Assembly (NCBI GenBank): GCA_963920705.1
Contig: OY987230.1
Coordinates: forward strand, 10,937,320 to 11,001,319
From: Odiellus spinosus
Lineage: Eukaryota; Arthropoda; Arachnida; Opiliones; Phalangiidae
Reading direction: 5' to 3'
Length of the DNA: 64,000 nt
Program-made: the position numbers and the translations under genes
The notes under the pieces: model-generated
The model's input: only the letters and a program-made list of their open reading frames with translations
Told to the model about the DNA's origin: nothing
The model's database searches: none
Part shown: positions 12,030 through 23,071 of the stretch, in pieces
Numbering within the stretch: the first letter of the stretch is position 1
Layout of the letters: every line of letters starts with the position of its first letter

Positions 12030-14030
12030 AGAAGTTCGATCGAATTTTTCCACTCACCACAAACTATTATCTCGACACCTACACCGTTATAACATAAATT
12101 ACTGACTTAACATTCTCAACATCCAATTAAAACTAGTTATTAAATCGGAAAAAATTATCGATTTTCGAATCGTTTAAAAACGAATGGCTCAAAAATTATA
12201 ATTAGGGATAAAACACAACGTTTAAAAACAATTCTTATAAAAGGAAGATCTAGCGAGAGATCAATATATTGAAAAGATTCTGGCTGTTTAACACGCCACC
12301 TCGTGATTGAAAATAAAATTGCTTTCTATTATCAAAACGTCGATTTATATGGTTTTAAAGTTACCTACAAATTATGTCACTATATATATATTTAAATATT
12401 TACTAAGATAATAGTCAATGTAAGGATTAAAATGAAAGGCGTAAGATGGTGCAAGCTAAAACCGAAGTCAACTTCCAAGTAAAATCATCAGAATAATAAT
12501 AGACTTATGATAAAAACAGAAGGGTATGAGATCCATAGTACCCAGGCCCACCTGCGCTTTGGGGGTAATTTCTCTCAGATAGACCCAACATAGTCAACGC
12601 AGGGTGACCTCAACCAAAATCCAAGAACATAATAGTAAAATGGGAAATTTAAATTTTTCATCGATTTATAGGAAATTATAGGAATAAAGAATCATATTAT
12701 TATATATTGTAATGAAATAATAGGAAAATATAAGTTTCAAATATGAATATACAAATATAATACACGCTTTTCAAAGGAATTTGGGTTAAATAACTAATTT
12801 TCAGGGTGAAAATCGCCTTATTTCTCATTCTAAAACTAAACACGACTAAATTTCTCAAAAACTTTTAACTTCATTTTTTGTGAGCCATTTGTATTAAAAA
12901 GATGGAAAGAAATCTTCAAAAAATGTCGAAACTTATGGGAACATATTTAAAATGTATGGAAAACTATAAAAGATGCAGGAAATGTAGTTACCTTACACAG
13001 AATGTAAGCGGGAAGCTATTGGGGGTGTGTAGCCAACTATTTAACTGTTTTAATAAACATGCAGTAGCAGTATCGCTAATAATCAAAATATGTATTAACT
13101 TTTGGTCTGTCTGTTGGGTACTAACGCTAATCGCGACGTTATCAAAATGAGAAAATCTGAAGAGAATTGATTTACAGTGTCAAACTTCATTGGGATTTGG
13201 AAAAAATAGCCCACCTTGAACACAAGTGAATTTTTATTGCAAATACGTGGATTTAAATCGATTTAAATTAAGCTGGTATGTTTTTGCCAATAATTAAAAC
13301 TTATAAGAATCGCGACGATAGCTATCGCACTATTCAAACGTGTGTTGTCAACCAGGGACAGGGAGTCAGAGGTCAAAACGAGAGAAAAAAAAAGTCGAAG
13401 ATGTACTCGTATAAAAAGTGGGAGAAGGGTTGAGGCCGGAAAGTTTTGCAATTAAGCGCCCGTCGGACAGTTTGTTTGGGCACAGTCAGAAACTTCATAT
13501 GATAGCCGCAGGGAGCCGACAAACCTCGGCTCTATTAAGTTTCCAATACGCGCGTGTGCATAGGAAAAGAGAGAGTAAGATATAGCGAAATAGATTCGTC
13601 GCCAAGGTCTGTTAGAGGAAGATGAAAACCATCCTCATACGTACAAATATACACACTTATAAGGGTGCTGGTCAATCGTATATAAAATAGAAAAGAAATG
13701 ATAAATATAGCATTAAACGTGAATTAATCGGTCAAATGACTATCCACTCACAGTTCTGAATATTTTTAAATATGGCCATAAGATAATGAGTAGCTCCATG
13801 GAAGTTAAACTGTCCAATTCAAATAATGAGTGACCAATTAAAATTCGGGTAAATTAAAATTATACAAAAAAGAGGTTGCTTCGCACCCTTAAAAAGGGCC
13901 CTTATCTAACTCGAATCAAACCGTGAAGGGACACATTAATTGTTAGAGAAAGAGCATTTTAATATGTTTAAAATTATAGTAGATTTAGTCTTCTACTCAA
14001 AAGATTTTATTATTATTAAATATTTTCCAA
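12030..14030. other. Non-coding stretch
   Basis: No supportable gene. The frames here are short and AT-driven. A GC-richer patch at 13440-13620 contains a GAGA-like run, but I found no TATA/initiator pair attached to a convincing exon. Confidence 0.4.
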
Positions 14031-14036
14031 AACACT

Positions 14037-14075
14037 GATAAAGACGACCTAGGCTTTTCCTAGGTCGTCTTTATC
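14037..14075. repeat. Perfect 17-bp hairpin
   Basis: GATAAAGACGACCTAGG (14037-14053) is followed by the loop CTTTT and the exact reverse complement CCTAGGTCGTCTTTATC (14059-14075). The flanks are AT-rich with no gene adjacent. It could be the core of a foldback element or a processed hairpin transcript; nothing in the sequence decides. Confidence 0.7.
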
Positions 14076-14705
14076 CGTAACTGTATTTCACGGGACATTT
14101 TCTGGATATTTCATGTAAACTTGGGCACACTATTCTACTATTGCGTGTTGCTCATTTTTTTACGAATTCCACGATAAACCTTTCTTCGGAAACTAAATGC
14201 ATCTTATACAAGAAATAGTTTTTGCTGTATTAATATCGGAATTGTCAAACAGCTCACGCACCCAATTTCTCCTCTTTGACGTAGTTTTTAACGGCATTTA
14301 TAAAACATTCCACGTGACTTTAATATTGAAATGGTTTTGTTCGTCATACGCGTATACTTGACACCACGGCCAGGAATATTAATATTAAAAATCAATTTGG
14401 GCAACTTCAATCACATCGCAAATCCTTAACGGTGTTACTTATGGGTCGTTTTTAATTTGTAACCCAAAAAATTACTACCGTATTAACTTAAGCTACGAAC
14501 GTTCAAACTAATCACATTGAAACTGTTTTCAAACCATTTTGAGCATTCAAATCATCTTTTCGAACTAACAATTTTATATTTGGACCACTGATCTTTACAG
14601 CTAACTCGAAAATTTTCGAATTGGACCTTACTAAAACAGTTAAAAACTATGCATGAACTGTAAAAAGTGTGAACGTTGCTCTAGTATTTATTAGAAATAA
14701 ACTAA

Positions 14706-15103
14706 TTAAATGGAAACTTGGAGACAAAAATGGAACAGCTTTTTAATTTATTTTCGGAATCAACCATCCAAAAGTAAATATGGGCCTACCATATTATTTC
14801 AGCCTTCAACAATGCTTGTAATGCCCTAACATTAAAAGAATAGGCCGGTGTTTGATGCCAAAGATTTGTTCATCAAACGCCGGCCTATTCTTTTAATGTT
14901 GGGACATTACAAGCGCTTTTAAAGGCTGAAATAATGTGATTAGCACGAATTTATATTTACCTTTATTAAAATTTTACCAAACTTTAGTAATTAATTTAAA
15001 CAACAAAAACGTGTCTAAAAATTCTCGAATACGTTTTTTGGCAAAGTGATTCCGAAAATAAATTCAAAAGCTGTTCCATTTTCCGCTCCAAGTTTCCCTT
15101 TAA
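14706..15103. mobile_element. Palindromic TTAA element, family B, copy 1
   Basis: Bounded by TTAA at 14706 and 15100. The left end AATGGAAACTTGGAGACAAA and the right end CTCCAAGTTTCCCTT are inverted, continuing inward through ATGGAACAGCTTTT and TTATTTTCGGAATCA. The centre is a second palindrome (ATTATTTCAGCCTTCAACAA ... GGCTGAAATAAT) with a hairpin AATAGGCCGGTGTTTGATG / CATCAAACGCCGGCCTATT. A longer copy with a nested insertion lies at 41600-42320. It lacks coding capacity. Confidence 0.75.
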
Positions 15104-16100
15104 AATATTTGTCTAAATGAAGTAGAAATCTCAAAACTCTCCTCATAAATCGTTCCTAGCCCTTGGTGCACATCAGTATATAGTATCTGGTTTAATAGGT
15201 AAGCGATTCTAGAAGTATTTGAGTTTTTTTTTATACTTTTCAAGTTCGAAAACTTATGTTCTGCAATAGGCCTTTAAAATATGTCGAATTAATCTCCCTT
15301 AAGACTGACCACGAGAAACTGATATATCTTATATTAGAACGGGTACTTCAAAAGTTTGCTTGAATGTCAACATATTTTACAATTCGGCTTTCTCTTTTAG
15401 AAAAGAGAATCGATTCAACGAGGATTTAGGGGAATTTTTAGTTACAGTAAGTAAAACTAAGTTTTCGTAAGTATTGCGATCATGCCAATTTTAACCACCC
15501 CCGCCAGTGCCTACGCGAAAAACAAGTCGTCGCGTTTGCGTAACTGGCCGTGGCCCACAGCCATCTTGTTTTTTGAAAAACTTCTTTCACAATACTTGAC
15601 AATAAAAGGAGCGTCTTTTTTGCCAACAAAACGATGAAGTTCATAATAGTCTTTCCCTATTCAGTAAATGCCCCAGCGTTCAATGTTATGGGCCGATCAT
15701 CAAGTGTAATGCAATATATAGAAGTACCTGGGAGTTTTCTCTGCCCATGGTTAAACCTTTTGAATATAATACTTTCTAGCGCTCATGCGCGTTTTAGTGA
15801 CCTATTTTTCCGCTCGCTGATGTCAAAGATGCGACTGCGCAAAGAACATTCATTGTATTTTTGTCTACACCTCTTTTATGACAGATATGTGGAGATACCT
15901 GCATTTTACTTTTTTCCCCTTCTTAATAAAAAGTCGATTCTCTCAGGAAGTATATTTCATCTTCAACATATTGCAGAAGTCTATAAAAAAAGTCCCTACT
16001 CGCTATGTTAAGTCATTGACCAAAGAATTCACTAATGGGTGGATTATCAGCCTAGCAACCAATGAGAAGTATTTCTAAATAAGTTAGGTTTCATATCAAG
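15104..16100. other. Non-coding stretch with an unassigned 125-codon frame
   Basis: An ATG-initiated frame at 15634-16011 (plus) could encode 125 residues, but it has no recognisable domain, is rich in Phe, Leu and Ser as AT-rich noise tends to be, and has no promoter or splice context that I can support. A weak foldback (CGAAAAACAAG / CTTGTTTTTTG) lies just upstream near 15517-15580. Confidence 0.25.
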
Positions 16101-16264
16101 TTAAATGGAGAATGCAAACCGCCAACAAGTTACTTTATATCGATTCCTTAGCATTTAAATAGGCTTTATCCACTAGTAAAAAATTTTAAAATCAATTATA
16201 AATTATCTGGAAAGTAGGCTTAACAATGATCCATGGAGAATTTGATATCTAGTCGCCAAAGAAT
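16101..16264. mobile_element. TTAA MITE family A, copy 2 (left half only)
   Basis: Starts TTAAATGGAGAATGCAAACC and continues with family words (ATCGATTCCTTA, AATAGGCTTTATCCACTAGT, AAGTAGGCTTAACAATGATC), but the right half is missing. It stops close to another transposon inserted at 16272. After that insertion the sequence does not return to family A, so the truncation is separate from, or older than, the insertion. Confidence 0.65.
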
Positions 16265-16570
16265 CCCTGACCAAGAAGGATCAAATAAGGAGAGGAAAAG
16301 TGGGGCTGCGTTGAGTTAGAGAGAGAAGAGCCAACCTCCCACTCGGGTGGAAAGGGGGGATAGGAAATTCTCGAGGTAAACTGTTGTCACGTGGTCGCTA
16401 GCTAGCGCGTCTCATAAAGGATTCGTTTTACCCACGCGACAACAATTTACCACGAAGCATCTCTACCCCCGTCTGTCCCCCGTTCTCCCAGAGTGGGAAT
16501 TTAGGCCGACGCAGTAGGAGCCGCGCCGTTCCCACTTTTCCTCTCCTTATCTGATCCTTCTTGCCCTGAC
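16265..16570. mobile_element. Inverted-repeat element with 7-bp target duplication
   Basis: The element spans 16272-16563 (292 bp), starts CAAGAAGGATCAAATAAGGA and ends in the inverted copy TCCTTATCTGATCCTTCTTG. It is flanked on both sides by an exact CCCTGAC duplication (16265-16271 and 16564-16570). The terminal repeats run about 30 bp and subterminal pairing continues (TCGAGGTAAACTGTTGTC with GACAACAATTTACCACGA). It is GC-richer than its surroundings. A duplication of 7 bp is unusual; P and Dada elements use 7-8 or 6-7 bp. The superfamily is undecided. Confidence 0.85.
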
Positions 16571-16628
16571 GAATGAGCGAAAGCGCGAGCCAGCCCGAAA
16601 TGAGTCAGGTTGCGTGTCTAGTTTTCCG

Positions 16629-16642
16629 GGGGGGGGGGGGCA
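16629..16642. repeat. Poly-G run
   Basis: A homopolymer of about a dozen G. Similar C runs occur at about 18408-18421 and 55381-55393. Such runs are prone to length errors in assembly. Confidence 0.8.
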
Positions 16643-19600
16643 GATTCTAGCTCATAAAGTTTAAAAAAAATTCTGGCCAAGATTTTTTCCGCAAATCCTG
16701 AGCATTTGATACTTTAGGAGGGTTTTCATATACTCTTGGTTTAAGATATCTTTGTTCTCACGTTATAAGACGCTTTAAGGAGTGCTTGGCTAACCTAATT
16801 GTACTAAACTACTACCGCAAGTCCCCTTTGCAATGGTTACAACAAACGTTCTTATTGTACCACAAAGTTCCACTACTTGACACGCAAATGAATTACAGTA
16901 TCATGAATTAAACCCTAAAGGACCGAAAAATAAGTGTATGCTGACCGCCAAAAAAACGACACTTGACGAGACTCTTTCCCGGGTGTTATTCACGTCAGAT
17001 AACCAAAGAGAGTGATAATGAGAAAAAGGAAATAAGCCAAAGGCGAGAGGAAAGTCATTGTCAAGACCCTGGAAGCTAGAAAAAAGGGACAACGTCGAGA
17101 AAGAGTATAAGGCGCATAAAAAAGGACAAAGATTGTCGGATCTTCCTGCTTATGGCGAACCGGGCGCGTTGCTGCTCCCGCTTCAAACACTTTCTTATGT
17201 TTGATCAACAAATCTTGGCATATAAATATATAGCGAACCGCCAAAAGGTTAGAGCCGAAAAAGATTATAGAACTCTAAGAAGGAGTGAAAAAAAAAAAAA
17301 AAAAAAAAATCTCTCGGGGCTCTTTCTCGATCATCAGTACTGTCTCCCTCTCTTATATATATATAAAAATGTAGAAGCTGTTGAAATCCGATAACGGGAA
17401 TCGGATTGAACGGGGTCGCTACAATCTTACTCCCACATTTCTTCTAGTAATAGTTCGTACCATTATAAAAGTGCAATATGAAAGCCAAAAATCTCGAAGC
17501 TTCTCTTTTAAGTCCAAGTGCAATTAAGATCAAAATTCGAAATTATCTTACTGGGGGTACTTGCGAATATCGCAGGAACATACTTTTATGTATTATATAT
17601 GTATAGCCCCTTTAACTTAAATAGGTCTGAGAAAGGTAGCTCTAGAAAAATTCATCATAGAAAGATTTGGTGGTCATATAAACTTAAGTATCAAAATGCA
17701 GACAGAGTGAAGCATTTTCAGATACATATTAGGTCTTTTGCGCATAGTTTGTAGAATGTTAGCCAATATAAACCATTTCTGGAATTTATCCACTGAAAAG
17801 ATAAATTGCAGCTTTACAATATTTGTACGGGATATAACTACGTTCACACTAGACACTTTGAATGAAACTGAACCGTTTGAATGCTTAAAAATATGTACAC
17901 CGATTTCGCGATTATCTAACTGATTCTAGTCTTGGCTAATGATATAAACGTATTCAGCTACGTAATCACTTGAGTACAGTCAAAGCTACACCAATTTCTT
18001 AGAGTGATAAGCCATCTACCGAATTCAATACCTTTTGCGGTCATTTTCGGCGAATCACTCGATTTATAGCTTATAATGGTTAAGGTAAAACTGACTAATG
18101 CTGTGTCAATATTTTTAAAACACAAGTGGGCTGTATCTCAATACCTATTCTTTCTACGTTCATAGCCTTCATTAATTAGTTTTTGGTTAAGTATACAAAT
18201 GTTTAGTTGACATGTGAACTTTAATACTAACTTTGGCTTATTTGTACATTCCAATTGAAATGATGAGTAGTATTTTTCATTGGGAGAAACTAGTGAAGAT
18301 AAGGGCATGGAGTGTGTTATTCGGAGCCGATTTAAAAAATAATGATTTCCATTTTTGTTAGTATAGAATAGACTGAGCGTAAACTAATATGTTAAATCTC
18401 CAATTACCCCCCCCCCCCCCCTCCGATATAGACACGTGACTAGAATCTATTTTGGCACGACTCGTCTTTATCCTAAAGGTGTTTCACAAAACTGAAATGA
18501 GACTGGTGGGAAGAATTGTAATGCTAGCTAGAAATAGCGCAGTCTTAAAGTGACTACGAAACCTGTCTTGGGAATGGATAATTCTTGATTTAGTTACACC
18601 AAAAATAAATATAAAAAAAATATCTAGGGCTATACCGGCCTTCTTGACTCTGCCGGCTAAAGACACGTGATATAGCTAGTTAATAAAAACAATTTCGAAG
18701 AGTTAGTCCTTCCCCGTCTGAAGGCTTAGAGTCTAGCGTAAAATAAGCAAAGTGAGAAAAACCATAGCTCTCCTCTCCGCGCCCGCAAACATGAACTGTT
18801 CGGTTATTGAATACATTTTGTAAAGGATCAAATTTACCATTATTAAAAAATCACTTTTGGACACGAAGTTTTCAGGGAAAACTTTGTTTTATATCCATTT
18901 TTATATCATAAAAGTATAGCTTGAAATTCTCGAGCCTTAGTTTCTTAGTCACTTTAATATTTTTTATCGCATCGTTTTATATATTAAAATATAATTGGAG
19001 ATCAAATATCGACGCGTTTAAAAAAAGAGGAATCGGGATATTTGTAATAAATTTGTTTTTACGGTTGGATAAATAGTTTTCAAGTTTGAAATAGAACTTG
19101 ATATCGTCGTGTCTTATCGCTACATTCTTACACCCTTGGAAGAGACTAAATTGCTGTATAAACGCGTTAAAATATCACTACGCGGTAGCTTAACAAGTTC
19201 GGCATACATTCAAGGATGTAACAAAATATTGAATTGCATTTATTTTTCGAATTTATTTTTGGATTTAATTTTTCAATTTAAAAAGTAATAACGTAAAGCA
19301 ACCGAGCTTTGCGCTACTATTTCACCAAAAAATAATTACTAAACAAGAGACTAAAGTCGGGAGGGCCGCCTTTTCTCACATGAAACCTTTTTTCCGCGCC
19401 AAAATGTGGGATGATAAAAAATGGATTTTTGGTAGATTGTATTCTTAAGTCACGTTTTCTAGCTTTTGCATTCGCTTTTCCGAGAGAAGCTTATATCAAA
19501 TTCGTTTTGATATCTGCTTCTCATTCACTTGAAGCCTGTTAACGTCGGTTAATTTAAGCTTGCAACTCGAGTGAAAACGAGCCTTTAGGTGTAAAAAGTT

Positions 19601-19784
19601 CAATTCAATGGCAAGTTCTTGAAAAGACGGGAAAATTTTCAATACTTAAAAAAACTTATTTAATAGGATTCTTGGTTCGCAAGCGGGTGAGAAATCGAAA
19701 ATATGAATCTTCAAGCGCGTGGTATAAACTTATTTTTAAAATTAAATCTAGCACGTTTGGAAAGAGGCATTATCGCGCACTTCT
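16643..19784. other. Non-coding stretch
   Basis: No gene that I can support on either strand. Contains an A run near 17288-17309, a C run near 18408-18421 and a sequence near 17837 (ACGTTCACACTAG) that resembles the end of the GCTGCATTCATAC-end MITE family. Confidence 0.4.
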
Positions 19785-20076
19785 AAGCCAAAATCATACT
19801 AGACATTGGATTTAATCCGTTTCAAAACGTTTCGCTGGAGTCGTGTGAACGGGAACCAGTCTTTTCTCGAATCAATTTGATTCGATTTCTCGAAACTGTT
19901 TCGAGAGCCAGTTTGCTACCGATTCGGTTTCAACAACAGATACATGAAACTACAATAAATCGATTTATAAAGATAATGTGTGAACACGTGACGCTTAAAA
20001 CGATTCCTGGCGATTTGAATATCGGTTTCATTTTACGATTTCAAATCGATTAAAAAATGATAGTCTGACCGTAGCT
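19785..20076 (-). mobile_element. MITE, GCTGCATTCATAC-end family, copy 2
   Basis: The reverse-complement copy of the element at 11738-12027. It shares AAACTGTTTCGAGA, ACCGATTCGGTTTCAAC, AAATCGATTTATAAAGATAA and GTGTGAACACGTGACGC in inverted order, and its ends read AATCATACTAG and TGACCGTAGC. It carries no coding capacity. Confidence 0.7.
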
Positions 20077-20275
20077 ATGCAAAAAAAAAGAATAATCTTA
20101 TTGTAGCGTAAGAAATGGTTTACAGCTTCAGCCTTACTCGTGAACTATACAAAGGCGCCTTAAAAGAGAGGGCCAATACCAAGCTCGGATTACTAACTTA
20201 CTCAAGAGTGGTGCCCAAATAAGTTTAAAAATAATTTCTCTTTGACTGACCAATAATTATTTCCGCGTATTCAAA

Positions 20276-20626
20276 CACTCACCAGAAGCCGATGAAACCC
20301 TCCTTTGAAGTCTACTACTCTAATGTTCCATATAGCGCGCCTCTCTGTATGGGTAAAATTCACCATTTTACGAGATCGGAGGGGTCCTACTTCATGCCCC
20401 CTCTCTAAGGAAAATTGGAAATTCTCTCTCTCCACAAACGAAGACGTTTTTTTGACGAACTCCAAGGTTGCTAGAGATATTCGCTCGACGAACTCCCGCT
20501 CCGAAAATATCTACCGTTAGGAGGCGTACGAATCGCGGTTTTTGAAACTAACCCATACAGAGAGGGGTAGACAAGACCCGGGAGTAATAGACTTCAAAGG
20601 AGGGTTTCATCGGCTTCTGCACTCAC
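20276..20626. mobile_element. Second inverted-repeat element with 7-bp target duplication
   Basis: The element spans 20283-20619 (337 bp). It starts CAGAAGCCGATGAAACCCTC, and the end is the inverted GAGGGTTTCATCGGCTTCTG. An exact CACTCAC duplication flanks it (20276-20282 and 20620-20626). The terminal repeats pair over about 38 bp with one mismatch, and a subterminal pair CTCTCTGTATGGGT / ACCCATACAGAGAG follows. CAG...CTG ends suggest hAT, but hAT duplications are 8 bp. It has the same duplication length as the element at 16272. Confidence 0.87.
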
Positions 20627-22800
20627 GGATGTAAGTTCGGCCGAAAAGCTAAGAGGGTTCTCATTTGCTCTTGATAATACCACCTAGTTCCTTTAATTAA
20701 ACAAGATAGAATTAAAATTTCCGAGAAGGATTTAACTGGCACTATTTAGTACTCGAGACATAAAAGGGCGGGTGCCGTTAATTGCTTCTAGACTGAGATT
20801 GCCATTTTTATATGGAGAAAACGCTTTAACCAATTAATAAAAAGAAATCAACTTTTTCGCTATTTACAGTTTGTTGAATTTGACGGCCCATTAAAAATAC
20901 CGAACACAAAATGGATCGTAAAAACTTTTTAGTTGAAGAAAAATCAGGTAGGGTAACTTTTAAGGGTTATTAACTATAGTTTAGTTTATGGAATTTTCTT
21001 TCCAACTCAAAAGACAACCTTTTAAAGGTCTAGTGTAACTAGATACAAGTTTAACATTTATACAAACTAATATCGGTTTTTGTAAGACTTTATTCTTATT
21101 CAAACCTAATTTTCTGACTGCCACGATTTTATTTAAAGTTCCCAAATTATCATCAAAATATAATTCTTTAGATACTTCTGCCTGACTGTCTGTCTGTCCG
21201 CAAGTAACGCTATGTGTACAAGCAAAGTTATATGAGCTATACTTAACTTCATTTCAAAAACACGCTGGGAGTTTTGAGACTCAATTCACGCACTTATTTC
21301 AAAAATTTCGATTAAGCCTAACAAGGGCCTAATTTAATTATCCTGTGTTGTAGAGATTATAATATTTTACGCGAAGTTTAACAAAGAAACAACGGGAACA
21401 AATAGTTGGTATTATAAAATAACCTTAGAACCAACAAAAAGCCGTTAGAAAGAACCTGGTTCTGTAGAAAATGATTTTTTTTTTTTTTTTAAGATTGGAA
21501 CAAAGAACCAGTTTCTTTGGAACATGTTGCGCTCGAAAATTTCAATTTTATTCATTTTACGAAAGCGGACCGCTCAAAGAAAGGAATGGAAAAAGTGCCT
21601 AACACATGGGTTCTAGTCTGCCTCCTCCACACGGTAAAAATCTATTAATAAAGAGCAACTTATTTAGGTATTTAGGACTTTAAAGTTTACCTTCCCTAAG
21701 TTCCCCAAATTATTTAAAAAGCTAAAATCTGATGCATTCAAGGTATTTAAACTATTTTTCGAGTCTTTTTTGTCACTATATACGCAGATATGACGAAAAC
21801 AAAATTTTAGGATTTTAAAATTCTTTGAAGTTCACTATTTCACTCATTTCATTTTTCTGGAAAATTAACAATTTTATTTCAAAATCAGTTTAAGCTTTCT
21901 AAACGTCGAAAACTAGGCTTATATTACCTATATAAGAAAGCAAAGATCATATAAAATGAAGCATAGCTTAATACTTGCCATGCATACTCAAACTAAATAA
22001 TGTTAAAAGGTCAAATGTGGCTTTTCATAAGCGATAAAATACTACATTTCCAGAGCAGTTTTTGAAACTAATTATATGACTTACGAACAGTAGTGTTGGG
22101 ACTGCTTTGCCGTGTGTGATATAGTGGAAGGATAACAACGCACTTCTCTGAAAAGTGTTTCGTTATCCTCTACAGAGTTAGTGTTTCGAGAACCCTTCGA
22201 TTAAGTCCCACACCTTCTTACGAAATTTAATGTGTACTAATGAGCTTGATTAACGTTGGAGAAGTTTCTAATTCAATAATGTCAACGATCTATCAGAGTT
22301 CAAAAACAATTTTAAATAGGGAGACAGCAAAGAGCCAAGGGGAAAGAAAGCCTGACGTCATGGATGGAGCGGATGTAAGGGCGAATACTGGAACTCCTCC
22401 ACTAAGGGGATGCCACCGAGCTGAGAGAAAAAACCTATGACGTATCAATATCTCCCTTTCCGGCTCACTATAGTTTTTGATCGAAGGGTATTTTCTGTTT
22501 TTTCAAGAGCGTGAATTAGGAGACTTCTTCGATCTCATCTCAGTGACATCACGCGAGCGAAGAAGGGTAAAATATCTTATCTAAAATACGTCAGCAGTAG
22601 TATTTCTCGAGCTGTCTCAATCCGGGCATTTTCTGCTTTTTCTAACAATTGAAAAATATCTTATCCGAGTGACATCAGCACTTCTTAATTTCTTAAATTT
22701 TATCTTGCGATCGAGATCCTCTTTAGACCGATTTAGTAACTGAGAAGGCAAAGAATATTTTACAGGGACGCAGCCATTATAGGTGTGATGTTTAATCTAA
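20627..22800. other. Non-coding stretch upstream of the Harbinger element
   Basis: No supportable gene. A hairpin AGGATAACAACGCACTT / AAGTGTTTCGTTATCCT lies at about 22128-22168. A GC-richer patch at 22320-22720 contains a diverged duplication (GTATTTTCTGTTTTTTC and GCATTTTCTGCTTTTTC, about 22488 and 22626), with ATCTTATC and TCAGCA words repeated nearby. Confidence 0.4.
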
Positions 22801-22808
22801 AACTCTTA

Positions 22809-23060
22809 AGGTACGACCAGACTACGTGATTTTTTCGCTTCGCTCGTTACGTAACGCTCGCGCGCGTGGTACGTCTATTCGCGAACATCAAACACACATT
22901 CAAAATTCGCGCCTACGCCGAGAGCGCAAGCCTTCGCGAACGACGCGAAATTGTTTCGCCCGCCAAAGATTTTCGCTTCGCTCGCGTCCTCGCGACCAAT
23001 TGAAGAGCATCTGCGCATCTTTAGCGCATATTCCAGTATCCGGCTAACCGTCGTCTGCTA
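22809..23060 (+). repeat. Harbinger left terminal inverted repeat
   Basis: 252 bp, GC- and CpG-rich against an AT-rich background. The word TTTTCGCTTCGCTCG occurs twice (22832-22846 and 22970-22984), and there is a palindrome GTTACGTAAC at about 22847-22856. Repeated subterminal words of this kind are candidate transposase or accessory-protein binding sites (inference). A 73-codon open frame crosses each repeat but is simply the repeat itself. Confidence 0.93.
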
Positions 23061-23071
23061 CAACTTAAAAA

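Noticed and set aside
15634..16011. 125-codon ATG frame on plus
   Set aside because: No domain, AT-biased residues and no promoter. Listed only as an unassigned stretch.
22826..23047. 73-codon Arg-rich frames in both Harbinger ends (also 25996-26217 minus)
   Set aside because: They are the two copies of the terminal inverted repeat read in the same frame, not genes.
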